This document shows positions 12,898 through 23,631 of a DNA stretch of 64,000 nt, piece after piece; the stretch's first letter is position 1, and each line of letters begins with the position of its first letter. The translations under genes were made by a program, and so were the position numbers. The notes beneath the pieces were generated by a model that saw only the letters and a program-made list of their open reading frames with translations, made no database searches and was not told the origin of the DNA. Origin of the DNA: Citrus sinensis (Eukaryota > Streptophyta > Magnoliopsida > Sapindales > Rutaceae); NCBI RefSeq assembly GCF_022201045.2, contig NC_068562.1:11035001-11099000 (forward strand), read 5' to 3'.

Positions 12898-13093
12898 TTA
12901 GTTGGAAGAAATGGTATGAGAAAAGACGAATAGAAAGGAAAGAGGATAGAAAAAAAATGAGAGAAAAATGGCAGTCAACCTCATTTTTATTGTTTGGTTA
13001 GACATGTAATTCATTTTTCTCCCTTTATTTCTTTCCCCTCTCCTCCTTTTCTCTCTTGTCATTTTTTTTATATTTGTTCAAACCAAACATGCC
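12898..13093. mobile_element. Insertion in copy B, absent from copy A (possible MITE)
   Basis: About 195 bp interrupt copy B exactly where copy A is continuous. TAAAT stands on both sides, a possible 5-bp target duplication. The insert has a purine-rich left half and pyrimidine-rich right half ending near CCAAACATGCC, the layout of a small inverted-repeat element. The terminal repeats are not clean enough to assign a superfamily. Confidence 0.5.
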
Positions 13094-13349
13094 GTAAATG
13101 TTAAACTGGACAATTGTAGTACAAGTTTGTTTTGGACGAGTGCTTGATCAATATTCAATGGAAGACGTACCATGGGTTGAAATTGGAACCTTGAAATCAA
13201 CTTTTCATTTACATTTTAGTTTTTTAGCTCAAATTATTGTTTTCAGGAGCTCTGTACTTTGGGATCTTTAGGAGCCAAAACCATAAATTCATTTTCTGTC
13301 AAGACGTCATAGGTCACTAAATTTTTAAATGGAAGCTCTTAAAATTTTT

Positions 13350-14307
13350 TAAGTAAATCGCATTTATTCTAACTTAAATCGTGACATAAATTATCATTCA
13401 TTGGTCTTGTGTAATCCAGGGTTAAATATTTAAAAAAGAAAGGGCAAGAAGAAGCATTTAATGTTTCTATTTCTAACTACTAAATAGTACCAGAACAATA
13501 ATGAGCGATAAATTTGTAATGTTATCAAATATTATATATAATATACACGGTATAAATAACGTAACCCAACAAAACGAAAACTCTCAGATCATTAAATTTT
13601 TATTACTTTTTGTGAGTTTACGCTGTGTGAAAAAAAGTAGTACTTTTTTACGTTTATTAGATCGTATATTAATTTATCAAATTACAAAATTTTGTACCAA
13701 AAGAGGATATCGTATGCAAATGAGAATTTGTTAAAGGTTTATTACTGCCTTGATCTTCAAACTTTTTCTTGTCTGTTGTAGTCTCTGCAGATAGGCGGTA
13801 GCATTCTATTTGAGGACAGTAAATTTTGACGAGGAATTGCTCTGTTTGAAACATTCTAGTGCATCCTTTGAAGAGTTTCTGGTAAGATTTCCCTTGGCTA
13901 ATACAACTAATCAAGCCTCAGATCGATGATTCTTGATAAAGCATGAATGATTATTGTAATTTTCTCTAACAGAATTTGAATCATTCTTCCACATATCCAT
14001 TGCCAACAAAGATTTTTAAGCTTGCATGAGCTAAGGGGCTGTTCTTGATCTTTATGCCTCTGATACTTTGATGATTCAAACTCACTCAGCTCAGTGTTTC
14101 ATCATCTTTACCATATGTGAATCATCTCAATAGATTATATATGTTACAAGCAAATGTTATGAGCATAAAGATTTGGGAGATGAAATTTGATCATTCAGGA
14201 TAAAATACAAAGAAGCTGATAATACAATAGAATAGGATTGAAGGGGGGGGGGGGGGGACACAGAACAAATAATCAATCTCTCGATCCAAGTTGATCCGTG
14301 TTAATCA
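13350..14307. other. Spacer 3' of the intact NLR gene
   Basis: No intact gene is seen. The stretch carries a short plus-strand LRR-like remnant at about 14020-14210 (listed separately) and a poly-G tract at about 14243-14257 just beyond the NLR stop codon. Short open frames at 13501-13734 and 13669-13914 (opposite strands) are not supported as genes. Confidence 0.5.
14020..14210 (+). pseudogene. Short LRR remnant of an NLR
   Basis: This piece parallels the LRR-derived part of copies A and B: TGATCTTTATGCCTCTGATACTT, then an AGTGTTTCATC block, then an ATATG(T/A)(G/A)AA(T/A)CATCTC block in the same order as 9330-9420. It is broken by stops. It lies on the plus strand, tail-to-tail with the intact minus-strand NLR. 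Confidence 0.5.
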
Positions 14308-16953
14308 TCATGCATGCACCCAACAGTGGCTAAAAGCATTTTTAGCTGCTTCATCCTCCCATTTCAAATTCGCCCACCAGGAATGCTGCTTTGCCCTGAT
14401 AACAATTTTACGATCCTTTGCACTGCTGGAATCAAGTGGAAGTTTCTGAAGAATTGGGCATCCATTTACTCTGATTTCCATCAGCTGTGGGAAGGGCAAG
14501 GGGCTCCAGTAGATGCTCTTCAAATTCATTAGATTTTCTAGTACAAGATACTCAAGTTTTGCAAACGGGTTTAGATTCTGTACTTGGCTTATTTTTCCAG
14601 GACTGATTATTTCTTCCATATTAGCGCAAGTATGTACCTCTATTTTCCTTAAATTTGGAGCAAGAGCAAGCCATGTCAAATCCCTCAGTTTTGAGCAATA
14701 ATATATGCGAACTGTGTGAAGGCTATGGAAAGCATGAGTTCCCACTCTCACACATCCAAACTTCAGGTCATCCAAAAATGGAAATTGCATGTGCAGTGTA
14801 TGAAGATTCTTCAACTCTCCTAAGGATAAAACATCAAGCCAATTGGAATGCTCCCAAACATTAAGGTAAAGAGACCCAGTACAACTTTTTAACTTATGGA
14901 AGCTCAAAAATCTTTCAAGAGCACGGATGCTGTGCAAGGACATGCTCAACTCATTCAAATGATCCAGCTGCACTAATTCGTCTATCAAAACTTCTCTAAC
15001 AACATTAGCCATAGACGAAGATTTACAATTAAACATTCTCAGCACAAGTAACATTGAAAAACTAGATATCAGGGGTGATGGAATTGGATGGAGAAATGTT
15101 GTATGATCCAAGTTCAAATACTTGAGATTTACCAGCGCCTTTAACTCTCTTGGCAACTCATTGATGCCTGTGTATGAAAGATCAAGATGTTCTAATGAGA
15201 CTAATTCTGAAATCCCTGCCGGTAATTCCGTTAAATCGCGATTTTCGGACAGGTCTAAAACATTAAGAGAAGGCATAAATTGAAAGAAGCGAGTAGTAAT
15301 CATGGCTAAGCGGTTACCCTTAAGGAACAAAGTTTGGAGATCAGGACAAATTGGAGTGAATGGTAGATTCCTAATTTGATTTTGCATCAATGAAATCTTC
15401 CTCACCCCTTTCCATCTTTCAATCCCCTGCAGTACCTGCACTTCTGTTAATCCAGCACCTGCTTCAACCAAATAATTCTCTTTCTCCTTTTCAATTTCAG
15501 TTGCAATCCACAAAGCCATGTCACGGATAACATCATGCATTTTCACCCAGTCATTGCCCGCTTCCTCCAATAAACATGAATGAAGCACAACGCCAATAAT
15601 ATAGTATCCTTCATTTATTGCTCTAGATCTATCATTGTTATCCAAAATTTTCTCGCTAATCCAATAATCTATTAAGCTCATTTTATGAATCTTATAGTCT
15701 TCAGGAAATAAACAACAGTACAAGAAACAAGATCTTATTTTTTCCCCAGGCAAACTGTCATAGCTGAACTTTAAACGAGGATATACTTCATCCATACCTG
15801 GAAATTCAGAGGCTGATCTCCTCAAAACTTGAATCGCATATTTCCAATCCTCAGGTTGCTTCTTGCATGCCATGGCTCGACCAATGGTAATGAGGGCTAA
15901 TGGCAGGCCACCACACTCTTTCGTCACGGTTTCAGCCAGCTCCGGAATATCTGGATGACTTTCAAGAGTCTGTCTTTCAACATGCTCCTGAAACAAAATC
16001 CAGGCTTTCTCATGTGCCAAACACTCCACTTTGAAATACTCATGAGCCTTCATCGCCCCGCAAACCTCAACAAAACGAGTTGTAAAGGCCACCTTGGATG
16101 CAGTCGTTGGGCTTGGAAGAGGAACTCCCAATTGAGTCAAGTCAACTCGCTTCCACATATCATCCAACAAGAGCACAAATTTTTTCTTGCTCAAAACCCT
16201 GAAGATGTCCACCGCTTTATCTTCGAGACTCTTACTTCTCCATGAATTGTCGCACAAGCCTATCTTTTTCCAGATATCATCTTGAATCCTTTCAATTTTC
16301 AGATCTTTAGACACCACTACCCATATCACAACATCAAAATCATCTTTCCGCGAATCAAGAAACTTGTTGTTGATTTGTGTTAACAGGGTAGTTTTTCCAA
16401 CTCCCCCCATACCATATAGACCAATAATCCCCACATTCTCCTCTCCAAGGCAGCTCCAAACTTTATCAAGTGTTGATTCCAGGCCTACAGTTGGCTCAAT
16501 AGGCCTTTCCTCCACTGCAGCCTCCGGTTGCCTGTCAGCCACCACATGGAAAGCTCCTTCATCAATTAAAGTGGACACCTCTCGCAGCTTTTTAGCTACT
16601 TTTTTTCCGAATTTGTAGCTTGACTTGCAGTTCTTGGAACAGAAGCCTCCAAGGCATAATCTCTCAACTTCTTGAGATTTAACTTCTTGTAGTTGATCAA
16701 CTTCAATCGCCAGACCTTGCACCCTGGTAAGCCACAACTGCACGCGGTTCAGCCGTGTCATTTGTTGTCGTTCTGCAATGGTAACCCTCCTCATTACATC
16801 ATTTCTTGCCTCGATCAAATCATCCATCTTGGTCCGCAAGGCCACAAGATTATCCTCAATATTACATACATATGTTGTTCTTCCGACGCAGCAATCCAGG
16901 CAACGAGTGAAAAGGGCATCACATGATAATTGAACTGTCAATATGTTACCCAT
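14308..16953 (-). CDS. CC-NB-LRR immune receptor (RPS5-like), intact, single exon
   Basis: An intracellular NLR receptor of 881 aa, intronless and without internal stops. Start chosen at 16953 (MGNILTVQLS): Gly2 gives a possible N-myristoylation site, as in RPS5-type NLRs, whereas the further upstream in-frame Met at 17130 lies in transposon-like repeat DNA. Domains: coiled coil about 30-130; P-loop GMGGVGKTT 181-189; RNBS-A FDVVIWVVVSK 206-216; kinase-2 LLLDDMW 261-267; RNBS-B KVAFTTR 287-293; GLPL 349-352 in CGGLPLAL; RNBS-D CFLYCCLFPEDY 409-420; MHD 472-474 in KMHDVIRDMAL; LRRs from about 510 to 850. All nucleotide-binding motifs look functional, so it should switch between ADP and ATP states. 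The effector or guarded partner cannot be told. Surrounding plus-strand NLR pieces are all broken, which makes this the only likely working receptor in the cluster. Confidence 0.95.
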   Translation of the reverse strand: MGNILTVQLSCDALFTRCLDCCVGRTTYVCNIEDNLVALRTKMDDLIEARNDVMRRVTIAERQQMTRLNRVQLWLTRVQGLAIEVDQLQEVKSQEVERLCLGGFCSKNCKSSYKFGKKVAKKLREVSTLIDEGAFHVVADRQPEAAVEERPIEPTVGLESTLDKVWSCLGEENVGIIGLYGMGGVGKTTLLTQINNKFLDSRKDDFDVVIWVVVSKDLKIERIQDDIWKKIGLCDNSWRSKSLEDKAVDIFRVLSKKKFVLLLDDMWKRVDLTQLGVPLPSPTTASKVAFTTRFVEVCGAMKAHEYFKVECLAHEKAWILFQEHVERQTLESHPDIPELAETVTKECGGLPLALITIGRAMACKKQPEDWKYAIQVLRRSASEFPGMDEVYPRLKFSYDSLPGEKIRSCFLYCCLFPEDYKIHKMSLIDYWISEKILDNNDRSRAINEGYYIIGVVLHSCLLEEAGNDWVKMHDVIRDMALWIATEIEKEKENYLVEAGAGLTEVQVLQGIERWKGVRKISLMQNQIRNLPFTPICPDLQTLFLKGNRLAMITTRFFQFMPSLNVLDLSENRDLTELPAGISELVSLEHLDLSYTGINELPRELKALVNLKYLNLDHTTFLHPIPSPLISSFSMLLVLRMFNCKSSSMANVVREVLIDELVQLDHLNELSMSLHSIRALERFLSFHKLKSCTGSLYLNVWEHSNWLDVLSLGELKNLHTLHMQFPFLDDLKFGCVRVGTHAFHSLHTVRIYYCSKLRDLTWLALAPNLRKIEVHTCANMEEIISPGKISQVQNLNPFAKLEYLVLENLMNLKSIYWSPLPFPQLMEIRVNGCPILQKLPLDSSSAKDRKIVIRAKQHSWWANLKWEDEAAKNAFSHCWVHA

Positions 16954-17082
16954 ATTTGCGTAAGATTCGGTGTAGAGAAGGAGAAATAGATGATGAATAT
17001 ATAAAATGGACCAAAAATAAAATAATAAAAGAAAAAGAGTATAGTTTAAAGAGCTAGCAAGAGGTTTATTGACAGAAACAGA

Positions 17083-17296
17083 TAGGGATGGCAAATATCC
17101 CATTATGGATGGATAATATCCTCCAAACACAAATTCATAATGAATATATTTATATTTATATTTAATATTTAATATTAGACATAGATATAGATTTTATCCA
17201 TATAATTATAGAGATCCATAGATATTCATGAATATTTTATTTTTAAAGTATATCCATATAATTATAGATTTTATCCATATAATTATAGATATCCAT
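17083..17296. mobile_element. hAT-like element remnant upstream of the NLR
   Basis: It begins with TAGGGATGGCA, the same end as the larger element at 35232-36110. Very AT-rich DNA with repeated blocks of ATCCATATAATTATAGAT follows. No matching right end is seen, so it looks truncated. It lies 130 bp upstream of the chosen NLR start codon and separates that gene from the head-to-head NLR fragment at 17300. Confidence 0.5.
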
Positions 17297-17299
17297 AGA

Positions 17300-17800
17300 T
17301 CTTTGACAGCCTTCACACTGTTTACATAGAGTCTTGCTTTGAAGTGAAGGAGTGGACATGGCTTATTCTTGCTTCAAACCTCAAGAATCTTCAAACATCA
17401 TATTGCTATCCAGTGAATGAAATTTTATGTTTTGAAATTTTTGGTAAAGCTGGAAGAAAAGTTGGAAGAAAACCATCTGTGCAACTCGAAATTTTAAGAT
17501 TACAACATCTACCAGATCTGAAGAGCATGTGTAGGAATGCCTTTCCCTTTCCCGTCTGAAGGAAATTTTTGTAGTGGGATGTCCAAATATAAAGAAACTT
17601 TCACTTGATTCCAACCGCGGAAAGCAACATCACATTATTATTATGGGAGAAGAAAACTGGTGGAGAGAGCTGCAATGGGACGATCAAGCCATCACAATGC
17701 TTTTCGTCATTGTTTCAAAGCCATTGCAGCAGAAGTTGAACATCATTCTGATGAAGATAGAGAGAATCATGATTGTGAGGCATAACTTGTATATTTGAAT
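17300..17800 (+). pseudogene. NLR C-terminal remnant (copy C), head-to-head with the intact NLR
   Basis: Plus-strand LRR tail of an NLR. It reads LHTVYIESCFEVKEWTWLIL, later LEILRLQHLPDLKSM, and after one stop/frameshift near 17559 continues as GCPNIKKLSLDSN and WWRELQWDDQA, the typical family ending (compare GCPILQKLPLDSS and WWANLKWEDEA in the intact gene). There is no NB-ARC or coiled coil. Its non-coding downstream flank to about 18330 resembles the flanks of copies A and B. Confidence 0.85.
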
Positions 17801-19326
17801 ATGGCATTGTGGAGATTTAAGTGAAGCAGAGTGGAATGTAGATTGACTTGTTTTATTTCTTTTGTCTTGACCGGCCTTGTCACCTGTATTCTCATATGTT
17901 TTCTTGTTTAATGCATTCCTATTTCCATATTGTTTCCACTTAATAAAGTTGAAGAATTATTGGATATTTTTGCTTCCAGGTTGCTTGCTAATTGCTTTAT
18001 GAACTTTCTCATGGTTTGCCTTGCAGATCCTGCATTTACTTGACAAATTTCACTTAGTATTTAAACTTCGAGTATAAGCCATTTCTTCAATTTATTTGTT
18101 TAGATCTAAATTGATTCTTGATTATTAACCTCCTGTCTTTTGTAACTGTTACCATTTAGGATCTGTTGAGTTCTAGCTACAGCTAAATTTTCCATTCAAA
18201 GCAATTTCATTTGGATAGTTGATATTCTACTACGAAAAGTGAACACTGAGAAAGAATTTAGAATTCTTTCGGAAAACTGTACTCCAATAAAACCGGCCGA
18301 GGTACGCGTACCTTGGCCATGGTTGTACTTTTGAGTTATGATCAATCGCCTATTTACAGAAGAATACAATTCCACTGGAATTGATGTTGAAATTTTCTAG
18401 GTTACATCGTCGAAATTGTTCAATATTTGTTCATATCATGAAGCATTTAGGGGATGATGTATTGATGTGTTCTAAGTGGTATTGCTGACAATTTGAAAAT
18501 GATTTCTAGTGGGTACTCTTCCATGTATTATTTCCTGAGATTAGGATCCTCTCTTTGTTTTTTCTCTCCCAGTCTCTCATTGTCAAATCAGCGGTCAAAA
18601 TTGAGTTTTAAATTTTAATGTTAACAATTAAGTCAGTTTTCTTGACTTTGTAGTTAAAAGGCTGGTTTAATTGTAAATAAAATGAAAGAAACTGATTTAA
18701 TTGTCATCATATAACATTTAACACACAATAAGTATGATGTAAAATGCTCGTGTTGCACTGTCATCTTTTTCTGTTGCTGTTTACTAGTTTCCTTTCCTGT
18801 TAACTTTTGAAAACATTTTCTGCATCTTGCAAGAGTGTTTCCAGGATGCTGATGATTTCAGATCAGCAAATCACCCGGAAGTGTATTTTGGTTGCACGAC
18901 TTCTGGGAGGTGGGTCTGCTGGCACAATTTGTTTGCTTTAGGCTAAAGAACCATAAATTAAGAATAATGCTTCCTCTAGTCATTGTTTCAATTTTGCAAC
19001 TCTGCAAAATCAACAAGTATCTGGGAACACGCTACAGGTTGTAAACAAAGGGATATAAACCAACATGGACGCTAACTTGGGAGAAAATCTCATTCAACTG
19101 TAGCATACGCAAATAACATATCATTTATTTCCTATAATCAAAGATCATTTTTCTCTTCAGAAGAATCAGGTTCTAGTAGAGATTCTTCCCCATCATGTAT
19201 TTATTGTCTATCTAGCTCATCTTATCAAAGATGAAAAAATAATTAACTACATTGTATAATTCAAACCATTATTGCCAACCGAAGTTCTCTCACAGACACA
19301 CACAAACTAAAGAAACAGCTGAGAGA
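17801..19326. other. Intergenic DNA between NLR remnant and cytochrome c1
   Basis: The first 500 bp resemble the 3' flanks of the other NLR remnants (blocks such as TTGACTTG, TTACCATTTA, AAGTGAACACTGAG). The rest to about 19140 shows nothing I can assign. The last 150 bp probably hold the cytochrome c1 3' UTR. Confidence 0.5.
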
Positions 19327-22300
19327 TTAATTGACAACATCAAGGATCAGCTTTCGAGACTTAAGGACTGACCATTTTAAGCGTCGGTAATAACCAGCTT
19401 GAAGAAGCGCGAGTGACAACACAAATATCCATTTAAATCCCATCTGCAGATATTTAAACCAATATGAAGTTAGACAGAGGTAAATGTCTTGCGTTAACTC
19501 TATCTCCCATCTCCAATAATTGTGATTGCGAATTTATCATGAAGAAGGATTAAAGTAGTATGTAATCACTATTGTTACTAAGGTATCTCACATTCAAATG
19601 TTGGGACTGAAAAATAGTTTTGGGAGTGCAGCATTAAGAACACTTGAACAGATTATACTTAAAAAAAAAATGGTAACCAACTATAAATATTAACACAAGA
19701 AATAAGTCATCAGATAATGGACCAGCTGAACCAGATGATGGAAAAATTTAAAAGATCATTATCCAAAATACTAATTCTTTACCTTTTGCACAGGAACGAT
19801 CCCTAAAGCAAATACTCGGAATGCTCCACGACTAAGTATACCCATTCAGACTCGCTTTTGTTCAATTATAAATAAATAACCACTTTAATGGAGATTTATA
19901 GCGTATAACATTCCCAACATACTATTGAGTGTTAGATTATGGAATGCATACAATCAAAAGAAGAAAGCTCCTCTATCCCTCTGAGGCATTATTGAATGTG
20001 TTCACATTTCTTTTAAATTATTAGCAAATAAAAAAAAAAGAAGCAATTACCAGTTTTCTCTCTTCCATTTCTGGCTCGGCAGCCCATGACAAAAATGTTA
20101 CAACATCCTTCCCCATCTGTGCCAACATAGGGAAACAAATATGAGAATCCATACTTTCATTAGTAAGATCTGCAATATCAAATGCAGTTGAAAGGTTAGG
20201 AGATTACCTGAGCCTCTGTTGCCGGGGTACCATCTTCATATTCAACAGCACCATCATTTAGCATTTGTGGCATAGCTATAGCGCCACCAGGAAAGTAAGG
20301 ATTATAGTGCAACCCTTCTCGAATCTACAGCAGTACCAAATAAAAAAGTTCAAAATTCAAAACGCAACCAGATTGTGACACCTTGAAGAAGTGTTCAGCA
20401 ATTTCCATAACAGGTAAATTTTAAACTAATTTTGATATCATCAATAAAGATTTCAGATGATATTTTCTATGTTTGAAAGAAAAATGCCTGTAATGGGAAG
20501 CAGAATATACCGAGACACCAGCTGGAGGATCCCGATAACCAGTTAAAAGAGCAAATACATAGTTCTGACCATTATGACGGGCCTGAAAGACACCCTGTTA
20601 GGCCGTGCAAGAGATTATGGTTGCTCCATTCCTAAGCAAATGTCCAGAACACTGTAAATACCTTTGTGATAAGACTGAGATCAGGAGGATAAGCCCCTCC
20701 ATTAGCAAACCTGGCTGCTTGTTCATTCGCATATGGCTGAGGAAAACGATCACTTAGCTTGCCAGGTCGGGTAAACATCTCGCCCTCATCATTGGGCCCA
20801 TCAACCACCTCAATCTCTGCTGCCATAGCTTTTGTCTCTTCTTCAGTATATGCCACGCCCACAAGATCACGAAAAGAAATCAGTGACATTGAGTGACATG
20901 ATGCACAAACTTGCTGGTACACCTGGTGACCCCTTCGAATCCTGCTCATGTGTCATTGAATATATATAACAAATATCCTAATAAAGAAAATAAAAAAATT
21001 CAGGATGTACTTAATCAGGAGACAACAATCAACTGATAGGGAGTGAACATCCACTTAAGGCCAGAAGCCACATGAAGACATTGATGAACCACTATAAAGT
21101 TTTCCCTTGCCTTCTGGGGCTGACAAAGGCATACAGCATTTCCTTGCAGTGTTTAAACTTTAAAGGTGAATGAGATAGCAAAACCTCTGACTTTAATTCT
21201 ACTGACCGATGCAAGGGAAGGAACCCTTTTCCACAAACGATTATAACAGATCAGCAGAGTCAAACGATAAACTTACGAAGCATGATCATATGAACTGAGG
21301 ATGCCTTTGTGAGGCCATGGATAGTTGGGGCAATGCAAGCCCTCTTCCGCCTCATCTGAATAAGCTACAGTCGCACAACTCAAAGCCCCTGAAGCACCAG
21401 CCCCAAGAAGAGCAAGCATCCCTATGGACTTTGTGCCACTAGATCCAAATTCATCATGATTATTATTTGTAAAAAGGTGGGTCAACGCTGGCATTTTCTG
21501 CAAATGGTATTGTAGATCTGTTAAAAATAAGTTTGCATTGTTTATACAAAGATCTAATAGTCACTGCCCTCAAGTCAATGTCAAGTGATACTCAAACTTG
21601 ACCAAGTCTTCTGGAAGCCTTTTAAATTGAATTTGCAACAAATTAAATGAAAGTTAATACAATTATGCTTAAAACGCACATCCAAATTTTGTACAATATC
21701 ATGGCTAATTCAAATCAATGATTAATGTAGTTCATTTCCATGATGCCAATAGCTGCTAAGTGCATTTTTTTTTAAGTTTTTTTTTTCCCATTCCTAAAAA
21801 TTCCATAGATGCAAATCAAACCCCTCTACAACCGTGGTATCAGTAGCTTTTGAACCGTTGACATACTGTACCACCCCCGTGATGTTTTTAACTGGTTGAA
21901 ACAGCCATAACCCACCCACACTTAGCATCTGCCATATCACTAATGTCTATAAACTCAAGTTTTCCCTTTGAACCTAGTTAGCATAAAAAGAAATGCTTTT
22001 TATTGCTTTCAGGCAACAAATTATGAGCATTAAATTCCACATTATGCAAATTGTAAAACTTAACTTTCGGAATTGGTTTAAATTTTTCGTGCAGCCATCT
22101 AAATTGTTTCCTTTTAAGTATCCAACTCAGAAGCACACATAAAAGTAATCTTATGACATACCAAAACAGGAAAATGATATAGATAGAAAACGCTGAAAAA
22201 AAATGAAGAAATGAAAAAACAGTACCTTAGCGTCGTCTCTATTTTGACGTGAGAGATTGGAAATGAACCGATTGAACCTTCCATACCCTGGTAATATTAT

Positions 22301-22538
22301 TTATTATCACTATTAATATAACTCAATTTACGCAAAGAAACTGAATAAGCAAAATTCTAAAAAATATATATATATATAAATAATAAAAGAAAAAAGCAAG
22401 TGGAACAAACCTTCAGGTCCAATCTTGATCTTCCTGACTATACCTGTGATTAAATATGAAAATTTCAGTTCAAATTGGGAAAAAATACAAACGCTAAAGT
22501 TAGAGAGAGAAAGAGACAGGTAGAGAGAGAGTACTCAT
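19327..22538 (-). CDS. CYC1: Cytochrome c1, heme protein of complex III, mitochondrial
   Basis: Membrane-anchored c-type cytochrome that passes electrons from the Rieske protein to cytochrome c in mitochondrial complex III. Nine coding exons join in frame (minus strand): 22535-22538, 22411-22443, 22226-22287, 21277-21497, 20662-20941, 20582-20511, 20208-20324, 20051-20116, 19327-19443; 323 aa. Exon 1 contributes only ATGA and exon 2 only 33 nt. The presequence [20 protein letters not shown] resembles the start of cytosolic GAPDH. A hydrophobic bipartite sorting stretch ([20 protein letters not shown]) follows. Heme is bound by CASCH at 119-123; Met242 in IAMPQM is the expected axial ligand. 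A C-terminal membrane anchor spans about 288-304 ([16 protein letters not shown]), followed by a basic tail. All key residues are present. Confidence 0.97.
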
Positions 22539-23631
22539 GATGTTTTTATTTCCGCGAAAATGGCAGCACAGAATGAAAGAGTAATGCGGGCGAGGAGTGT
22601 AGAAACGCAGAAAGGGAGAAGGGTAGTGACACGTGTATTGGTGGAGTGGCACGGTGGCCTCGTGCCCCTGTTATACTTTTCTACCTAAAATGTTTTTATT
22701 AATAATTTAATGTTTTGATTAATGTTATTTTAGTCACGTAACATGATTATTACCTCGATTTTCAGGTAATAACATTATATGTTGAGCCCATGAAATATTC
22801 TGCTGAATAATAGAAATTAATTAGGTGTTAAATGAATACTGTGATTGGTAAATTTTATTTTTTAAGTGTTCTTTATTTTTATAATAATTATAATTTTTCT
22901 ATGATGCTGCATCCTTTTTTATAATGTTGATAATGGAATTGCTTTAGATTCTTAGACTTAAATATTATTTTAATTAAATAGATAAATAATTATTCAGTTA
23001 ATAATAAGTTATTTTTAAAATTAAGTTGATGAATTCAAATTAAATAAAAATATTTATGAATTCAAAGGGATCTATTCTAACACTCTTTTTTCTTCTTTTA
23101 ATTTATAAATAATCTTTTCAACCAATTTGTTAACTAGTACAATATTTCTAAATAATTTACATTTTTTATTTATATAAATATTTTGCACCATTGATCAAAA
23201 TATAAAGGCGTACATTTATTACATACCCTAAAACAAATAATAGCATCATAGAGATACCCAATCAATCAACTTTAAAAGAAAAAAAAAATGTCATGTAGCA
23301 TGAACTTTTCAATTAAAAATGTTAGAGAAAATTTATTTGTCAAAATAAAGGTGCAGGTACTCGTTAAATAAGCGTTGATGTAATTTGTCTCTGTTTATTT
23401 TTTTAATTAATAAAATGTTTTGTAGTGCTAAAGAGGTTTAGAGTTAGAATTATGCTCATAAATTATTAAATTATAAATTTAACATTTTTACTCGTAACAA
23501 AGTATGGTACGAGCACGTCATATAAAAGTAAAACCAACCAAGTGTTACTATGTTATTTATCTTTATTATTAATATTATTATTTTAAGATTTGATGGTAAC
23601 AATGATGGTAGTTATTAGTTAATTCCCATTA
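22539..23631. other. Divergent spacer, cytochrome c1 side
   Basis: The cytochrome c1 5' flank is followed by about 900 bp of AT-rich DNA with no supported gene. The Mutator-like element starts at its right edge. Confidence 0.5.

Larger units (their letters stand above)
9150..13350 (+). repeat. Segmental duplication, NLR 3' end plus flank (two copies)
   Basis: Copy A (about 9150-10480) and copy B (about 11780-13350) are collinear. Shared blocks include TTGAGAAGTTTCC, GTTGGAGTTTGATTACAC, GGAGAGC(A/G)TCTACTGCAAT, TGACTTCTGGCTTC and GAAGGAATTTACAAT. Homology runs from the LRR-coding part through the stop region and about 700 bp of non-coding flank, so duplication was at DNA level, not through mRNA. 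Copy B carries an extra insertion of about 195 bp at 12898-13093. A more diverged third copy is at about 17300-18330. Confidence 0.8.

Noticed and set aside
14243-14257. Poly-G tract as a functional terminator or G-quadruplex
   Set aside because: A single homopolymer run after the NLR stop; more likely a simple repeat, with length uncertain from sequencing.
16954-17130. Upstream in-frame Met giving a 940-aa NLR
   Set aside because: The extra 59 residues come from leader and transposon-like DNA and contain a hydrophobic stretch not found in this family. MGNILTVQLS at 16953 matches the usual family start with Gly2.
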